A stretch of DNA of 64,000 nucleotides from NCBI GenBank assembly GCA_036245805.1, contig BTRK01000006.1:49221257-49285256 (forward strand), in the 5' to 3' direction. Below are positions 1 to 11,899 of the stretch, one piece after another. Within the stretch, counting starts at the first letter, position 1; each line of letters starts with the position of its first letter. Source of the stretch: Pristionchus mayeri. Its lineage: Eukaryota > Nematoda > Chromadorea > Rhabditida > Neodiplogasteridae. Made by a program: the position numbers and the translations under genes. The notes under the pieces were generated by a model, which was not told the origin of the DNA, made no database searches, and was given only the letters and a program-made list of their open reading frames with translations.

Positions 1-424
1 AAAATCACTTTTTCGCATGACCATTTTTTGGACATTCATAACTTTACGGAAAATTTATTTAAAAATCTGATTTTTGCTTACGCATGTTCATTATGTATTA
101 AAGATATGATTCCCAACTTTTTAGAGCGATTGGATTCCTTTCCTGCCCGCGGTGCTCGTTTTTCTGAGGTATACTGGTGTCGAGAAACACCTTGTTTACC
201 CCTATGAGCGAGAGAGTACAGGCATAAACAAGGCGTTTCCCGGCCCTAGTATACCTCAGAAAAACGAACGCCGCGGGCAGGAAAGGAATCCAATCGCTCT
301 AAAAAGTTGGGAATCATATCTTTAATACATCGTGAACATGCCTAAGCAAAAATCAGATTTTTAAATAAATTTTCCGTAAAGTTATGAATGTCCAAATAAT
401 GGTCATTCAAAAAAGTGATTTTTT
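1..424. repeat. Large near-continuous inverted repeat, cut by the window edge
   Basis: Bases 1-185 reappear inverted at about 240-424, including the stretches around TTTAAAAATCTGATTTTTGC and AGCGATTGGATTCC. The short centre (about 186-240) itself holds a smaller inverted match (CACCTTGTTTA against TAAACAAGG). The left arm begins at base 1, so the element may extend further left. No coding potential is evident. It is probably a foldback DNA element lying upstream of, or in an intron of, the exonuclease gene. Confidence 0.85.
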
Positions 425-910
425 CATGCCCTGAAGGCAAATTTCGAGTTATAGCTTTCTCATTCTCAGGATCTTGTGCACTCATGATGGCGATCATTTT
501 GATACTTTGGACGAGTGTCTAGCTCATCTAGAAGCCGAGTTCTGAATTGGCGACCCTGTTTTTGCAGCTTCGCTGCAGCAAATGTGCGGTCGCGCAGCAA
601 CTTCAAAAATTTTTTCTGGGTAGTCCTCAGCCATATCTCCAACCTCAGAAAGTTTGGCGAGTAGGAAAAAATCTCTGTAAGAAAAATGCCGTTTTCAAAA
701 AGTACACTTTGATTGCGTCATCACTACGCAATCAGCGATGATGCATTTGATGAAGCAATGCACGCATCGTATTCCTCGATGGATTTGGGATATAGTACCA
801 CAACATCCAAATTGCGAAATCAGCTACAACAAAAGTTATATCAAAAATAAAAATCGTCTACTCACTTTCTGGCGCGACTGTACATAGTAACCCCCCTCCC
901 CTGCTTGCAG
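425..910. other. Non-coding stretch before the first recognisable exonuclease exon
   Basis: I see no convincing exon here. The short open frame at 547-741 has no family resemblance. The upstream exonuclease exons that would hold the DFE motif are not found and probably lie left of the window. Confidence 0.4.
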
Positions 911-2664
911 ACACCCATCAGGCGAACGTGGACGATGCGCCGCTGTTTCCCGAGGCCTGGGCGAGGCTGATCGAGTGGATGAGCAGACATGGAATAATGG
1001 GCGACGAGAAGCATGCCTCGTTCGCCATCGTCACGGACGGGTGAAGCATTCATTCGATATTTGGCCTACACCCCACCCCCTTCTTCCCTCATTTCTACGC
1101 ATCTCTCTCTGCTTTTCGGTCACATAACTAGGGTTCTCTTATTGGAAATTTTTTGTATCATTTTCAGATACGTTTCATGTACGAAATACAGGCCGTATAT
1201 GTAGTGCACTTGAAGCACATATGAAAATGATGCAATAATTTTCCAATAAGAGAACCCTACACATAACCCCCTCTGCGATGGGAGGGAATGAGAAATGGTA
1301 ATGAGAGTCGGGAGGGGTGCCCGGTGATAAGACAATTGGGCAATTCCAACTCGGAAAAGGACATTTCGTAAAATTTAGGCAAAAGTCCAAGAGCGCGCAC
1401 ATGACTTTTGAAGCCATATTCTCCTCATAAAATTCAAGGGCGCTTCTAGCGGAGAGTGGTCCCCCCCCCCCCCCCCGTTAGACCACTCCAAGAGCGGGAA
1501 TGAATGGAAAATGAATGGAAAATGAAAGGGCGAATGGAGGGATGGGGGATAGACTTTCCTAAACGACTATCACGGGGTGGGCCAAATATCGAAGAAGTGC
1601 TGAACGGTCACTGCTCAAGGTAACAGCATCGGCGGGCATCAATCTTGTTTTCAACGCCTCTGGGTCGAAATCAAACGACAGGGCGTGCGTTTGTTATCTT
1701 GACATCCAGAGATACAGAGTTACTAAAATTTCCATTGCAGCCCTAACGATGTGCAGCACTTCCTACAGCGGAGCTTCCTTCAGGTTAATGATATTTCATT
1801 CAATTATTGCATATATTTTATTGTTTTCTTCACAAACTGTTTCAGATCATCTTGTCAACTCATTTCAGTACAATATGCGAATTCCGCACGAATTCCGACA
1901 CTGGATTAATGTGAAGTGGACCTTTGAAAATCAAAAAGGGAAAGATTGGAGGATTACCACGAAGGGAGACGGGGTGAGGCAGTGATTTGTGTAATTGAAG
2001 TATATGCGAAAATGCAAATACGATGTATCATGAATATGCACTGTTTGCAATTTAAGACGTCGAGCATCGTAAGGATGTGCGAGAAGTTGGGCATCGAGAT
2101 GGATGGAGCTGCGCATGAAGGTACGGTAACCGCACGAAATTAGGGTATCTACGGTAGGTAACCGCATGAAGTTAATGTATCTAAATTGCGGTAACAGTAT
2201 GAAGGTACGGTATCAACTAGGCTGGATAAGAACCATGATCTTTCCTTGCATTTTCTCACAATTTAACAGCGACTACTACAAAAATACACTTTTTTCACCC
2301 GACTTAGTTTTCACCCGACAGGGTACCATATCTGAACTTTTCAACACACGCTATTACGGTATTTAATGTAATTAAAAATATTCCTTTCAATGTTCTAATA
2401 TATGGTCTTAGACACCTTTGGACACTTTACAGGCACTAGGTCGGATGTGAATTATTACGTTCTACCTCCTATGATACATCAAATGCGGCATGACGTCATG
2501 GTTCTCATCCGACCTATAGTTCCCGCTTTACAGGTTTGAGTGACGCACTCAATGTGGCGAAGATAGCCTGCCATCTCGTGCTCCAGAGAAAGATCCCTCT
2601 CTTTGTCAGTTTGTTTTTGTTTTGTCTTTTTACGCCAGGTCGGAGGATCACAGCGACACGATAA
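911..2664 (+). CDS. ERI-1-like DEDDh 3'-5' exonuclease, 3' exons only
   Basis: Five exons join in phase: 911-1040, 1741-1783, 1869-1973, 2057-2120 and 2534-2664. They read in order VDDAPLFPEAW, FAIVTDGPNDVQHFLQ, IPHEFRHWINVKW, MCEKLGIEMDG and AHEGLSDALNVAKI. This is the order of blocks in the second half of the ERI-1/3'hExo/CRN exonuclease domain (F-VTDG-W-D, SWINI, KLG-DG-HSGLDD-NIA). The last catalytic pair is kept (His of AHEG, Asp five residues later), although the usual LDD is LSD. The N-terminal exons with the DE residues are outside the window. The final exon could also splice at GTCAGT (2605) instead of running to the TAA at 2662. Family members trim the 3' ends of small RNAs or rRNA. 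The substrate here is unknown. Confidence 0.72.
1128..1262. repeat. Palindromic MITE-like repeat in exonuclease intron
   Basis: TAGGGTTCTCTTATTGGAAA near 1129 is matched by its inverse ending near 1259. The arms are about 45 bp and imperfect. The repeat lies wholly in the intron between exons 911-1040 and 1741-1783. Confidence 0.75.
1461..1478. repeat. Poly-C tract
   Basis: A homopolymer run of about 17 C interrupted by nothing, in an intron. The length is prone to sequencing error. Confidence 0.8.
2434..2516. mobile_element. Palindromic MITE, family 1 (GGTCGGATGAGAAC ends), in last intron of exonuclease
   Basis: The ends CACTAGGTCGGATG and CATCCGACCTA are inverted copies. The right arm holds TGACGTCA. 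The element ends about 17 bp before the splice acceptor of the exon that encodes the final catalytic Asp, so it forms part of the acceptor region. Confidence 0.85.
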
Positions 2665-2812
2665 CGTTCCGGATGATGACCAAAAAATGCACCTTTCTGT
2701 AGAACTTTCACAGTATGTTCCCAAAGTTTATGCTTCTGTGAAAGTTCTACAAAAGTGTCCATTTTTTGGTTGTTATCCGACGATGTTAATCCGACCTAGT
2801 GGAATCGTAAGA
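2640..2812. mobile_element. Palindromic repeat, family 4
   Basis: Inverted arms around GACCAAAAAATGCACC and CTGTAGAACTTTCACAG, with outer ends resembling family 1 (AGGTCGGA, CCGACCTAGTGG). A related element lies at 17529-17690. Its left end overlaps the last codons and stop of the exonuclease model, so that model's tail may be repeat-derived. Confidence 0.7.
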
Positions 2813-3343
2813 CGTCATTCGCTAGAAGTAATTTGGACGGCAGGGGTTCCTAGCAGCACTGAGCCACTTAGCGTAGTCGCCTCTTTACGAATGTAAAAGT
2901 CGCTTGTCCTTTTATTGATTGCAAAAAAACTGAAAATGTTGTAACGGCACTCAGTAATTTTTTTCAAAATCTTTGTCCATTTGGACAACTGAATCTCAAC
3001 AACCTTCGATCTCGAATGTACTTCATGGGTGCGTCGGCACTGTTTCTTATCGGCCCTTTATGGTCGCAAAAATCTGAGGGGTCACTCTCTTCATTTCCCG
3101 AACTCTGTCGACCGGTGAGAGAGTTCTGGAAATGAAGAGAGTGACCCATCAGCTTTCTGCGACTATAAAGGGCCCATTAAGGATGGCCATTCGATGCGAG
3201 GCAGCGATTCCGCTCCGACTCTCCCTCCTCGAATTGCAAAATCAGGCGATGTAGAGGCGCAGCGGAAACGCTATCTTGAATAACCATCCCTTTGTCTTAG
3301 TGTTAGGCCCGACTCTTTGCTGTTCCTCTTTCGTTGGGTGGTA
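2813..3343. other. Intergenic stretch with one short palindrome
   Basis: The only structure I see is an inverted repeat at 3049-3175 (GGCCCTTTATGGTCGCAAAA and its inverse, with GTCACTCTCTTCATTTCC inside). No exon is supported. Confidence 0.5.
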
Positions 3344-5241
3344 ATTAACACGCGTCTTCTGAGAGATTGCATGAACCGGAGGAACTAGCTGCAAAAGTTT
3401 GAGCAATATCGAAAAGAAAATTATGGTAGAGTCCAGTGGAGACGGGAAAACTTTTATACTAGCGATTTGTCCTGGAACCGGCTTTTAGGCATTTTCCGGA
3501 CTTGGTTCCGGCTCTGACGTAACATTTTTCATTTTTGAGCTACAGTAGCCAGCCTGTGCTCAAAATGCGCAGAAAATTATTTTAAGAAACTTTCATGTTC
3601 ACACCAAAGCCGGATGAGTGCGAAATCAGTTTGAAATTATCGAAAAACCGGGTCGATATTCATACAAAAATTTATATCTCGCTTGGAACCCCACCTTTTA
3701 GTAGATTTTGATTGCAGTTTCAGAATCTACGTACCCATATTAGTCAAGAAAAAATGCGAGTGAGAGCCCGTAGGGGTGAGAATATGTTACGCTAATGCAA
3801 AATGTGTGCTCACTTCGCTAATTTGTGATTTTCAATTTCTTATGCTTAAGTCATAATCGCTCAGATATATCTTTTCTTTCATAATTTGATTGTTTCTAAC
3901 CTAGATATGCTGTATTCCGTTGAAAAAAACAAAGATTTCCACATTTCTTGAAAATCATATTTTTCACCTCGATATTTCTCAAATTTGCAGGTTTCAAACT
4001 CAACATTTCGAGGATCTTACCAGTCTTCACTATACGGATCTTATAGCATGCTATACCATGAGTAATATTTGTTGGTATGGACCTGCTCTACGATTTTTAA
4101 AATCTAACTTTGGACACTCGAAAACGCCCGATCGAGCGTGTCGGAAATATTTAAAATTCGATAGTGAGGTTAATTTTGCGAATTATGGTTGTTTATAAGT
4201 TGTAAAAATGTTTTGTTGAACTATGCAGTCAAGGACATATGCGAAATTCGCCAATCTTCTTGTTTCTAAATTTGCGAATTATTCGAGAGTGAGAAAATGA
4301 CATTTCCGAAAAAACGTGAAAATTGTTGCTTTTCGAAAATAGTTTAAGCCTGAGGTTACGAAAACATTTTTACGACTTATAAACAACCATAATTCGCAAA
4401 ATTAACATCACTATCGAATTTCAAATATTTCCGACACGCTCGATCGGGCGTTTTCGAGTGTCCAAAATTAGATTTTAAAAATCGTAGAGCAGGTCCATAC
4501 CAACAAATATTACTCATGATATAGCATGCTATAAGATCCGTATAGTGAAGACTGGTAAGATCCTCGAAATGTTGAGTTTGAAACCTGCAAATTTGAGAAA
4601 TATCGAAGTGAAAAATATGATTTTCAAGAAATGTGGAAATCTTTGATTTTTTCAACGGAATACAGCATATCTAGGTTAGAAACAATCAAATTATGAAAGA
4701 AAAGATATATCTTAGCGATTATGGCTTAAGCATAAGAAATTGAAAATCACAAATTAGCGAAGTGAGCACACATTTTGCATTAGCGTAACATATTCTCACC
4801 CCTACGGGCTCTCACTCGCATTTTTTCTTGACTAATATGGGTACGTAGATTCTGAAACTGCAATCAAAAGCTACTAAAAGGTGGGGTTCCAAGCGAGATA
4901 TGAATTTTTGTATGAATATCGACCCGGTTTTTTGATAATTTCAAACTGATTTCGCACAAATCCATCTTTGGTTTGAACATGAAAGTTTCTTAAAATAATT
5001 TTCTGCGCATTTTGAGCACAAGCTGGCCACTGTAGCTCAAAAATGAACCATGTTACGTCAGAGCCGGAACCAAGTCCGGAAAATGCCTAAAAGCCGGTTC
5101 CAGGACAAATCGCTAGTATAAAAGTTTTCCCGTCTCCACTGGACTCTACCATAATTTTCTTTTCGATATTGCTTAAACTTTTGCAGCTAGTTCCTCAGGT
5201 GGGTCCTTTTCATGCATTCTCTCAGAAGACGCGTGGTAAAT
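3344..5241. mobile_element. 1.9 kb foldback element with arms of about 870 bp
   Basis: The left arm 3344-4213 matches the inverse of the right arm 4365-5241 almost base for base. Ends: CACGCGTCTTCTGAGAGA and its inverse. The loop is about 150 bp. The two 92-codon open frames at 3920-4198 (+) and 4377-4655 (-) are mirror images of each other and show no recognisable domain. I treat them as a by-product of the symmetry. No transposase is visible, so any movement would need one supplied in trans. Confidence 0.9.
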
Positions 5242-5410
5242 ACTAAATTAATTAATTAAGTAATTTATACTGGCAGATCAATCAGCGACTGGTGAGAGTG
5301 CGCGGTAGGCCACTCTGCCTGCCCGGGCCTGCGACTGAAGCGGATTTGGTAAGCGATTCAGAATTTGATACGATACTACGCTCTCTGCATTCTGAAAACT
5401 AACTATATCG

Positions 5411-5496
5411 GCATTAGGTCGGATGGGTACTATTACGTCATGCCGCCTTTGATCTATCAAAGACTGCATGACGCTATAGCTCCCATCCAACGTAGT
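5411..5496. mobile_element. Palindromic MITE, family 1
   Basis: GCATTAGGTCGGATGGG pairs with CCATCCAACGTAGTGC. The left arm keeps TACGTCATGCCGCCTTTGAT. It is more diverged than most copies. Confidence 0.8.
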
Positions 5497-5820
5497 GCCC
5501 TCTATACCGGCCGATTGACGAGAGAGCGTATAGAATGAAGAGAGAGAGTTGTATCAATTATATTCAGAATTATGCACAATTACGATACTTTTGTATTACT
5601 AACTACATCAACGCGTCCTGTTCCTTTATTATGTGACCCCCCGTGGAGAAGGTTTGAGAAATGATAGGAATGGAGTGGGGAGAGGGTTGGGACATCTAGC
5701 ACACCTCTTAGGATCTCGCCTTGGAAGAAATCGTGAATGTGGGCTTCTCATCTGCGGGTGGTAAATACGCCAATAAGTGTTGAATTTTGCTGTCCTTCCT
5801 TTTGACGTACGACTTCCCTG

Positions 5821-5897
5821 CACTAGGTCGGATGAGAACTCTGACATCATGCCGCCTTTGATATATCATGACGTCATAGTTCACATCCGACCTAGTG
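5821..5897. mobile_element. Palindromic MITE, family 1
   Basis: CACTAGGTCGGATGAGAAC at the left, CATCCGACCTAGTGC at the right, with a shortened centre. TA lies at both outer ends, consistent with a TA target site. Confidence 0.85.
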
Positions 5898-6871
5898 CCG
5901 TTTTCCATAATATCTGTTATCTGCAGGAATATCTGAAAGAGAAGACTGCTCATCATAAAGGAAATCAGTGCTTGAGCAGTTCGGATGCTGCACATCTACT
6001 GCCTTACGAAGTACGTTCATCCACGTAACTAATCAATCGATAAGTCATTTAGGGATTGATCTACTTACATGGCGAAAATATCTTCTTTAATTGGAAAATT
6101 GATATGCTTTAATGACATAAATAGCTCACTTTGTACTCTGAGATACAAATATTTATTATGTTTTACCAGTTGTTTCTGTTTTTTTTGTAACGTGGGAATT
6201 TATCGTGGCGTAACAGATATGATCAGGCAAAGGGACCAAATTTGTTCTCTTTTTGTTTAATGTTTAAGTTATATTTTGAGTGGAAAAAAGTTACGCAAGA
6301 GGACTTCATCACTGGCGCTTACTGGGATTGCGAGTCCTGCGACGAAAGTTAGTCCGGAGTCTACAGTCTTCGGTGCAGGAAGTGCTGGGTCCATTCACTG
6401 TATAATCCTGTACTTATGACTTGTTCACGTTTGCACTAAATTCAATCAACATTCCTGTATCATGATGTTCATTTCACTAATTTGTATTGTAGTTCATATT
6501 GAATGGTTACGTTGCGATGCGTGAAGCTACAAATCTACTTTTTTGTTGTCAGATGTAGAAAGTACTATTGACAAACCCTACAAGACATTTTTATTTTTGG
6601 AGCATTTTTCCCGTTGTTATTGCCCAAAAACATGGTCAAATTTGAGCCTTAGGTAAGTCTTCCAGAGTGATTCTGAAAAAGATCACATTTTCCACTCGAA
6701 TATGGTAGGCTGCGCTAAAAAAATCTCCCACTTAGCATTCATTGGCATTCTCATTCTAGTACACATCGTTGGAGAAAATATTCACATCAATTCTAGTGCA
6801 TAGTGTAGTAAAAGTGTTGGAACTAATGCAAAATGTAAATTGATGGTTTTCATGCCAATTTCATTATTATC

Positions 6872-7964
6872 TTAGCCTTCCAGGAAAATCTTGCATGATG
6901 TACAAATTGCAAAATATTTATTTATTTTAAATCGATAATGTACATACAATTGTTTAAGACGGTGCAAATTGAGCCGCAAATTGGTTCTGCAGCATCCTCC
7001 TCCGCAAGGGTACTGATTAACGGGGCAGACATTGAAGGAGCCACCACAGAATTCGCCACAGTTGTTGTTGCAAGCAGAGATGCAACCCCTGTTCGAGCAG
7101 GTAGAATAGCACCGGTCGAGGCAACTGTTGCAGGAGTTGCCGTAGGAAGGAGAGAAGAAGGTCTGCAACTCGGGATAAATATGCTCAAACTATAAGCCAA
7201 TGAATCTTTTTATGGAACGGATAAGGGGTACTATGTCGGAACTACGACCTCATACCGCATTCATATATCTCAGGCGGAATGATGACATAGTTCACATACG
7301 ACCTAGTTCAGGATTTGACGTTATTAGGTCAGGTTTTAGGTATCTTAGTATGTGATAAGCTACGACCAAATACTTACTCCCTGGCATTGCTGCTGGCACG
7401 ATCCGATGCATTGGTTAACGCAGATTGGGGAGGAGCAGGCGGAAGAGCATGAGTTCATGCAGGACGGATAGCACTGGGATCCTGCGAATCCTGCGCAGTC
7501 GCAGCTGAACTGAATGAGATTGTTGGACACTAGGACGGATGAGAACGGTGACGTCATGCTGTCTTTCGTATATCAAAAGGCGGCATGACGTCATCATTTT
7601 CATCCGAGAAGAGATGGACCAACTAATTTCGAAAAGATTGGAACGAGAATAATTCCCTGCTCCGATCCCCTTACCGACACCTCATAAAAACAACTCCACC
7701 TTTTACAATGCAGTCTTCTAATATAATAATGTAACACAGAACTGCCACACATCCCCCCATTCCACAAGCTCGCCCGAGCCAAAATACAACCTTACCTAAT
7801 CATCACGTCACTCCCGTACCATGTAAATGTTGGTGAATAAAGAATAAGAATAAGAATACCTTCCCATAGCGCACAGGACACGGACAACGCAAGTAAGCGG
7901 TTATGCTGTCGGTATAGACGCAGCAACCTGCAGTTGCGGCAATCAGAAGCAAGAGTCGAGACAT
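6872..7964 (-). CDS. Cysteine-rich secreted protein
   Basis: Three exons on the minus strand: 7860-7964, 7378-7509 and 6872-7162, all joined in phase 0. The start ATG at 7964 directly follows TTTTCAG, as expected for a trans-splice acceptor. Exon 1 encodes a signal-peptide-like start (MSRLLLLIAATAGCC). Exons 2 and 3 encode a dense ladder of Cys spaced mostly three apart (CDCAG, YPSCMNSCSSAC, CIGSCQQQC, CNSCLDRCYSTC, GGGCC). Such spacing suggests a disulfide-rich extracellular or cuticle-type protein, but I cannot name the family. The tail after GGGCC runs through an AATAAATAAA motif before its stop, so the true end may be earlier through a missed exon or a frameshift. Both introns contain a family-1 MITE. 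Confidence 0.65.
7229..7305. mobile_element. Palindromic MITE, family 1, diverged, intron 2 of Cys-rich gene
   Basis: ACTATGTCGGAACTACGACC pairs with the inverse at the right end (CATACGACCTAGT). It has lost the TGACGTCA core. Confidence 0.7.
7529..7607. mobile_element. Palindromic MITE, family 1, intron 1 of Cys-rich gene
   Basis: CTAGGACGGATGAGAACGG at the left with the inverse at the right. TGACGTCA is present in both arms. It begins about 20 bp upstream of the exon 2 acceptor. Confidence 0.85.
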
Positions 7965-8227
7965 CTGAAAACAAAATGTGTTCGTTCTTCTGCAGTACTA
8001 AATAAAGGTTAAAACGAGACAGTGCGGAAAATCATGAGGTTTCGTCTACGCTCCCTTTATTGGCCTCTTTTTGCATCACAGATGGTTTAGTGAGCATTCG
8101 CAAAAGTGCATGAAGTGTTGTTAAAATGATGAAACTCACATTTTGATGGAGGAAGAGAGTGAAGCTGTGATATTACTCCGTTTTTTTACTACGCTTTATA
8201 TTCTCATGAAGCAGGAAGTGATAAGAG

Positions 8228-9000
8228 ATGCAGATTGAGACTTTCTTTGTATTTCCTGCAATGACCTCTTCTTCTGAGTTCGTTCAAAGAGTTCACGCCC
8301 TCGATATATCACAAAATCACAAATATGCCGTGGGCAATACACATGTGGCACGAAGAGAGCTTGCGCGATTTGTTTACCTAGAAGGGGAGTGGATGGAGAG
8401 ACTCGCCATTATTGACAGATGCACTATTGACGGCTTAGAGGAAGTGAAGAGGATTGTTAAAGCGATTAGCACCGCAATGGAAATTGATAAGAAGCAGCAA
8501 TGCTGTGCGATAGGTACGGTGGACTATTGTTGATACTATAGACTGACTGTAAGGTTACTGTAGACTACTGCATCCTTACGGCCCCCGGAGAGAATACATA
8601 AGGAAAATTGAAACGTCCGCAGGCATCAAGGAAAAGGCGCGCGCGTTCAAAAAAAGTACACTCAGATTGACTGACAACCACTTCGATATGCCTGATCGTC
8701 ACTTCACGCGCGGTGCGAATGGATCGTTTGCTTCGTTTAGTGAGCAAATTGCACAGCATATATTTTACAGCTCGGATTATTTTCAGGATAGCTCTCGGAC
8801 GTATTTCCTTTCCTCATGTCGATGCTCCGGGGGCCGTGCAGCCTGGAGATCGAGAGAGTGGTGTGCAATGCACACTGTACATGCAGTGAGTCAGATGCAT
8901 CAACGGGAGCACGATCGTCGTATTCAATCGTTTGGGAGAATATGAATCGAGGAACGAAGATGGATACGATGAAGGAGAGAGAGGAACAGGGAAGAGATGG
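8228..9000 (+). CDS. Possible coding exons of an unrecognised gene
   Basis: Two stretches look protein-like. The first, 8281-8511, ends at a GTACGG donor and reads YLEGEWMERLAIIDR and LEEVKRIVKAISTA. The second runs from about 8568 and includes AGIKEKARAFKKSTLRLTDN and FDMPDRHFTRG. An acceptor ATTTTCAG at about 8787 may begin a further exon. No Met start, complete phase chain or family was established, so this could be an old gene fragment. The remainder up to 10169 shows only a MITE at 9340-9410. Confidence 0.25.
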
Positions 9001-9339
9001 CAGGAAAAACGGTGTAGCGAAGAAGAGCGAGTCAGGATGAAGAGCTTCCCTCTTCTCAATCAGATTTTTAAAGGCTATTCCCAGGGAAGAAGGGAAATGT
9101 TGAAGATATGCCCTTTGTGAGCGATTCGTTTCGATGGAGGAGAAGAATACCGATCGATGACCTGCCTTTCTCACGATTTCCCTTTTCTAGCCATCTACCG
9201 TAGAATCAATCTGTGAACTCCTCTCGTGTTGTGCTGTTGTCACTTATCATTGCTCCTTCTCCGGCCTACTGTAGTCGTATTTCATTAAAACGACCCTCTC
9301 CTCCTTTCCTCCCTTGGATGCATAGATGTGCTGACGGCA

Positions 9340-9410
9340 ATGGGTCGGAAGGGAACTATGACATCATTCCGCCTAAAGGAGGTATTACGACATAGTTTTC
9401 ATCCGACTTA
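9340..9410. mobile_element. Palindromic MITE, family 1, shortened
   Basis: GGGTCGGAAGGGAACTATGA pairs with CATAGTTTTCATCCGACTT. The centre is shortened to an AAAGGAGG-type loop. Confidence 0.75.
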
Positions 9411-11899
9411 TCTCATTTTCCTTCACTTTCTCTCTGCTGGGCGCACTTCTCCCTCAGACCCAATCGAGCCACTCGCAGTCGATATCGCGAGTAGCAACGA
9501 TGATACCGCCTTCGCAAAGGAGTGAGAGGAAGACCTAGTATACGGTTTTATGGATCGAGCAGATCAGACATCGGTGAACAGGAAAAGAAATAAAAACAGG
9601 GAAGTGAATAAAATAAAAATGAAGATAAAGTTTAAAAAATGGATGAGAAGGCCTGAAACCGATCTGCAAAAGAGAAAATTTTGGGGAAAATACAGAAAAA
9701 ATACGGTATACCGCACGAAAATTCATTGTTTTCTTGAAAATTGTGTTCCTCGTTGTTTACTATTTTCTAGTTATTACTCGATGAATGTCGTGTCATTCTT
9801 GTTCTCATTTTGTTCTATACCCCACCGCCTATACTCCACCGATTTGTTGACCTTGTTCACCTCTATTTCCCCTAGTTACACCGAGTTTTCTGTCCGCAAT
9901 TTGCATCCATCTTGTTCGTGCCTTTTCCCCGAATTGGTTAGGCTCTGGTGAACAAGAAGCGCTGTACTATGCACGCACACGTAGTCTCATAGGGATGGAA
10001 GCGAATTCGGATTGTATTTCCATGTCCCAAATTTAGAGCAGTATTTGGTTATTCCTTTCGAGCTTTACTGCTGTTTGTTTTTCACTCGTTACTGTTCTCA
10101 TTTTACCCCATTGCCCTTGTGCTTACTTTTTTAAATGATTACCTTGCAGCTCCGACAACTCGAAGAGCCATGATGCTCCGCAAGCGCAACACAAACCTGC
10201 CCGAGAGGCAGAAGGCTCATGGAGCTGCGAAGCCCAACGTGGACCCGCCCGCCAAGGTACGCTTACTGAGAATTGATGCTCCTGCAGTGGCCCATCCCGA
10301 CGTAATGATGTTGGTACCGAGAGTATCCACGTGAAAGCTATGCGCTGCCTTTAGAGAATAATATTTTCCCTATCGGTGCTCCATTTTGGGCTTTTGCAGT
10401 AGTTCCCATGACCTGTTCTCCCTGTTTTAATTAACCTTTTAATTGATAATAATTAAGCGAGCGGCCTCGAAACAGGCGCCGTCCAAGAACGAGGAGGACT
10501 TCCAGGGCATCGGAGAGCCCAAGCCCAAACGCGTCGTCTTCGCCGAACTCACCACCGTCAGTTTTTTTATTTACGGGGGAAATTGGCATTGCCCAAATTC
10601 GAAAAACCAAATTCAAAAAAAAGAATTATTTCGCATTGTAAAACCCGTTGTTCAAATATTGACAAAACCCAAACTATTCTGGCATCTCCTCGGTCCAAAT
10701 AGCGCATCTTCGCCCACTTACCATTGCCCAAACGACAACACTAGCTTACATTTTCTACAATTGTGCACATTCACGAGTTAGTTCCCGAGGAGTGCACTAC
10801 TTCTGCATTAGCTGTTTTCATTTTGTCGTCTAAAGCGCGAGCGTGAATTGAAAGGTTTTACAAGCGAAATACTACACTAACGAACATTCGGCTTATTTTC
10901 AACCTAATGAAACGCGTGTTTAGGCTATGTTGCTTTTAGTCCGATCATAGTGCTTAGCTTATCTAAATTCATGTTAAACATGTATAGGGTATTTCTGGAC
11001 AATGTTATGGAGCTTATCCAATTTAAATTTATATAAAATGAACTTCAGAAACTCTCGAGTGTCCTCGTCCTCAATTCGGTTCGGAAGGGACTCGGCGGAG
11101 AATGGAGAGCTGCCCCGATCATACGACAAGTGAGAACAGCGCTGTTATCTTGTTGGTACTTCTTGGCTAGTTGGCCCACTCCATCCATTCCTCCTCTACC
11201 TAACTCATTTCTTCCCTGATTTTCGCTCGCACAACTCGCGGGGGGGGGTGCCTCCCTCCTCGTCGTGAATACTCCATTGCAAATTCCGGATTGATCATTT
11301 TGCAATAACCAGTTGTCGCTAGTCTCCCCGTATCATTTCGCGACTACCGATTCGGTCTAACGAGACTTGCCTCGGGAGCAGCTAATCTTCTGCCAGTTTA
11401 GGCCTCAGAAACAAGCATGGGCAGGAATTGCTGCTGAATTTCAAAATCCGGGAGGTTTCCCTCAAGTTCAGGCACAAAACCGGCAGTGTTTTGGCAAAAT
11501 AGAGCCGTAAAATATGTGTTATAGCACCATCCAAAAAAACCGGGAGGGTTTTGCAGCTAGCGGCAATGGTGCCCATGTTTGCTTATAAAACGAATACTTT
11601 AGTTTTATGTATGGTTGATACGAGATGTGGTAGCGAGCCTGTGGTGCTTCTTCCTCCTGGGGTTGTGAGCATAGGCGGGCGAACCATATTTCATTCTCAT
11701 GCAAGCTAATTATCTATTTGCAGAGTCAGTTGTCGATGGCTGCGCTGCAGTATCCCGTCGTCATCGCAGAGGTACGGTAATCCAGATTTGAAGAGAAACT
11801 TGCTGACAAATTCGATTTGTATGTACTCTTTGTTGTTATTTAGCGCTTCTTAGAGCATGATGTGCATGAAGTGCGCACCCCGCGATTCTCAACAATGGC

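Larger units (their letters stand above)
5242..6871. other. Intergenic region with two family-1 MITEs
   Basis: It contains MITEs at 5411-5496 and 5821-5897 and otherwise AT-rich sequence. No exon chain with good splice sites was found. Confidence 0.5.

Noticed and set aside
3920..4655. Mirror-image 92-codon frames as a gene pair
   Set aside because: They are a direct result of the foldback symmetry, and no family, start context or splice evidence was seen.
8737..9174. 145-codon minus-strand frame
   Set aside because: Skewed composition and no family resemblance. It overlaps plus-strand sequence that looks more exon-like.
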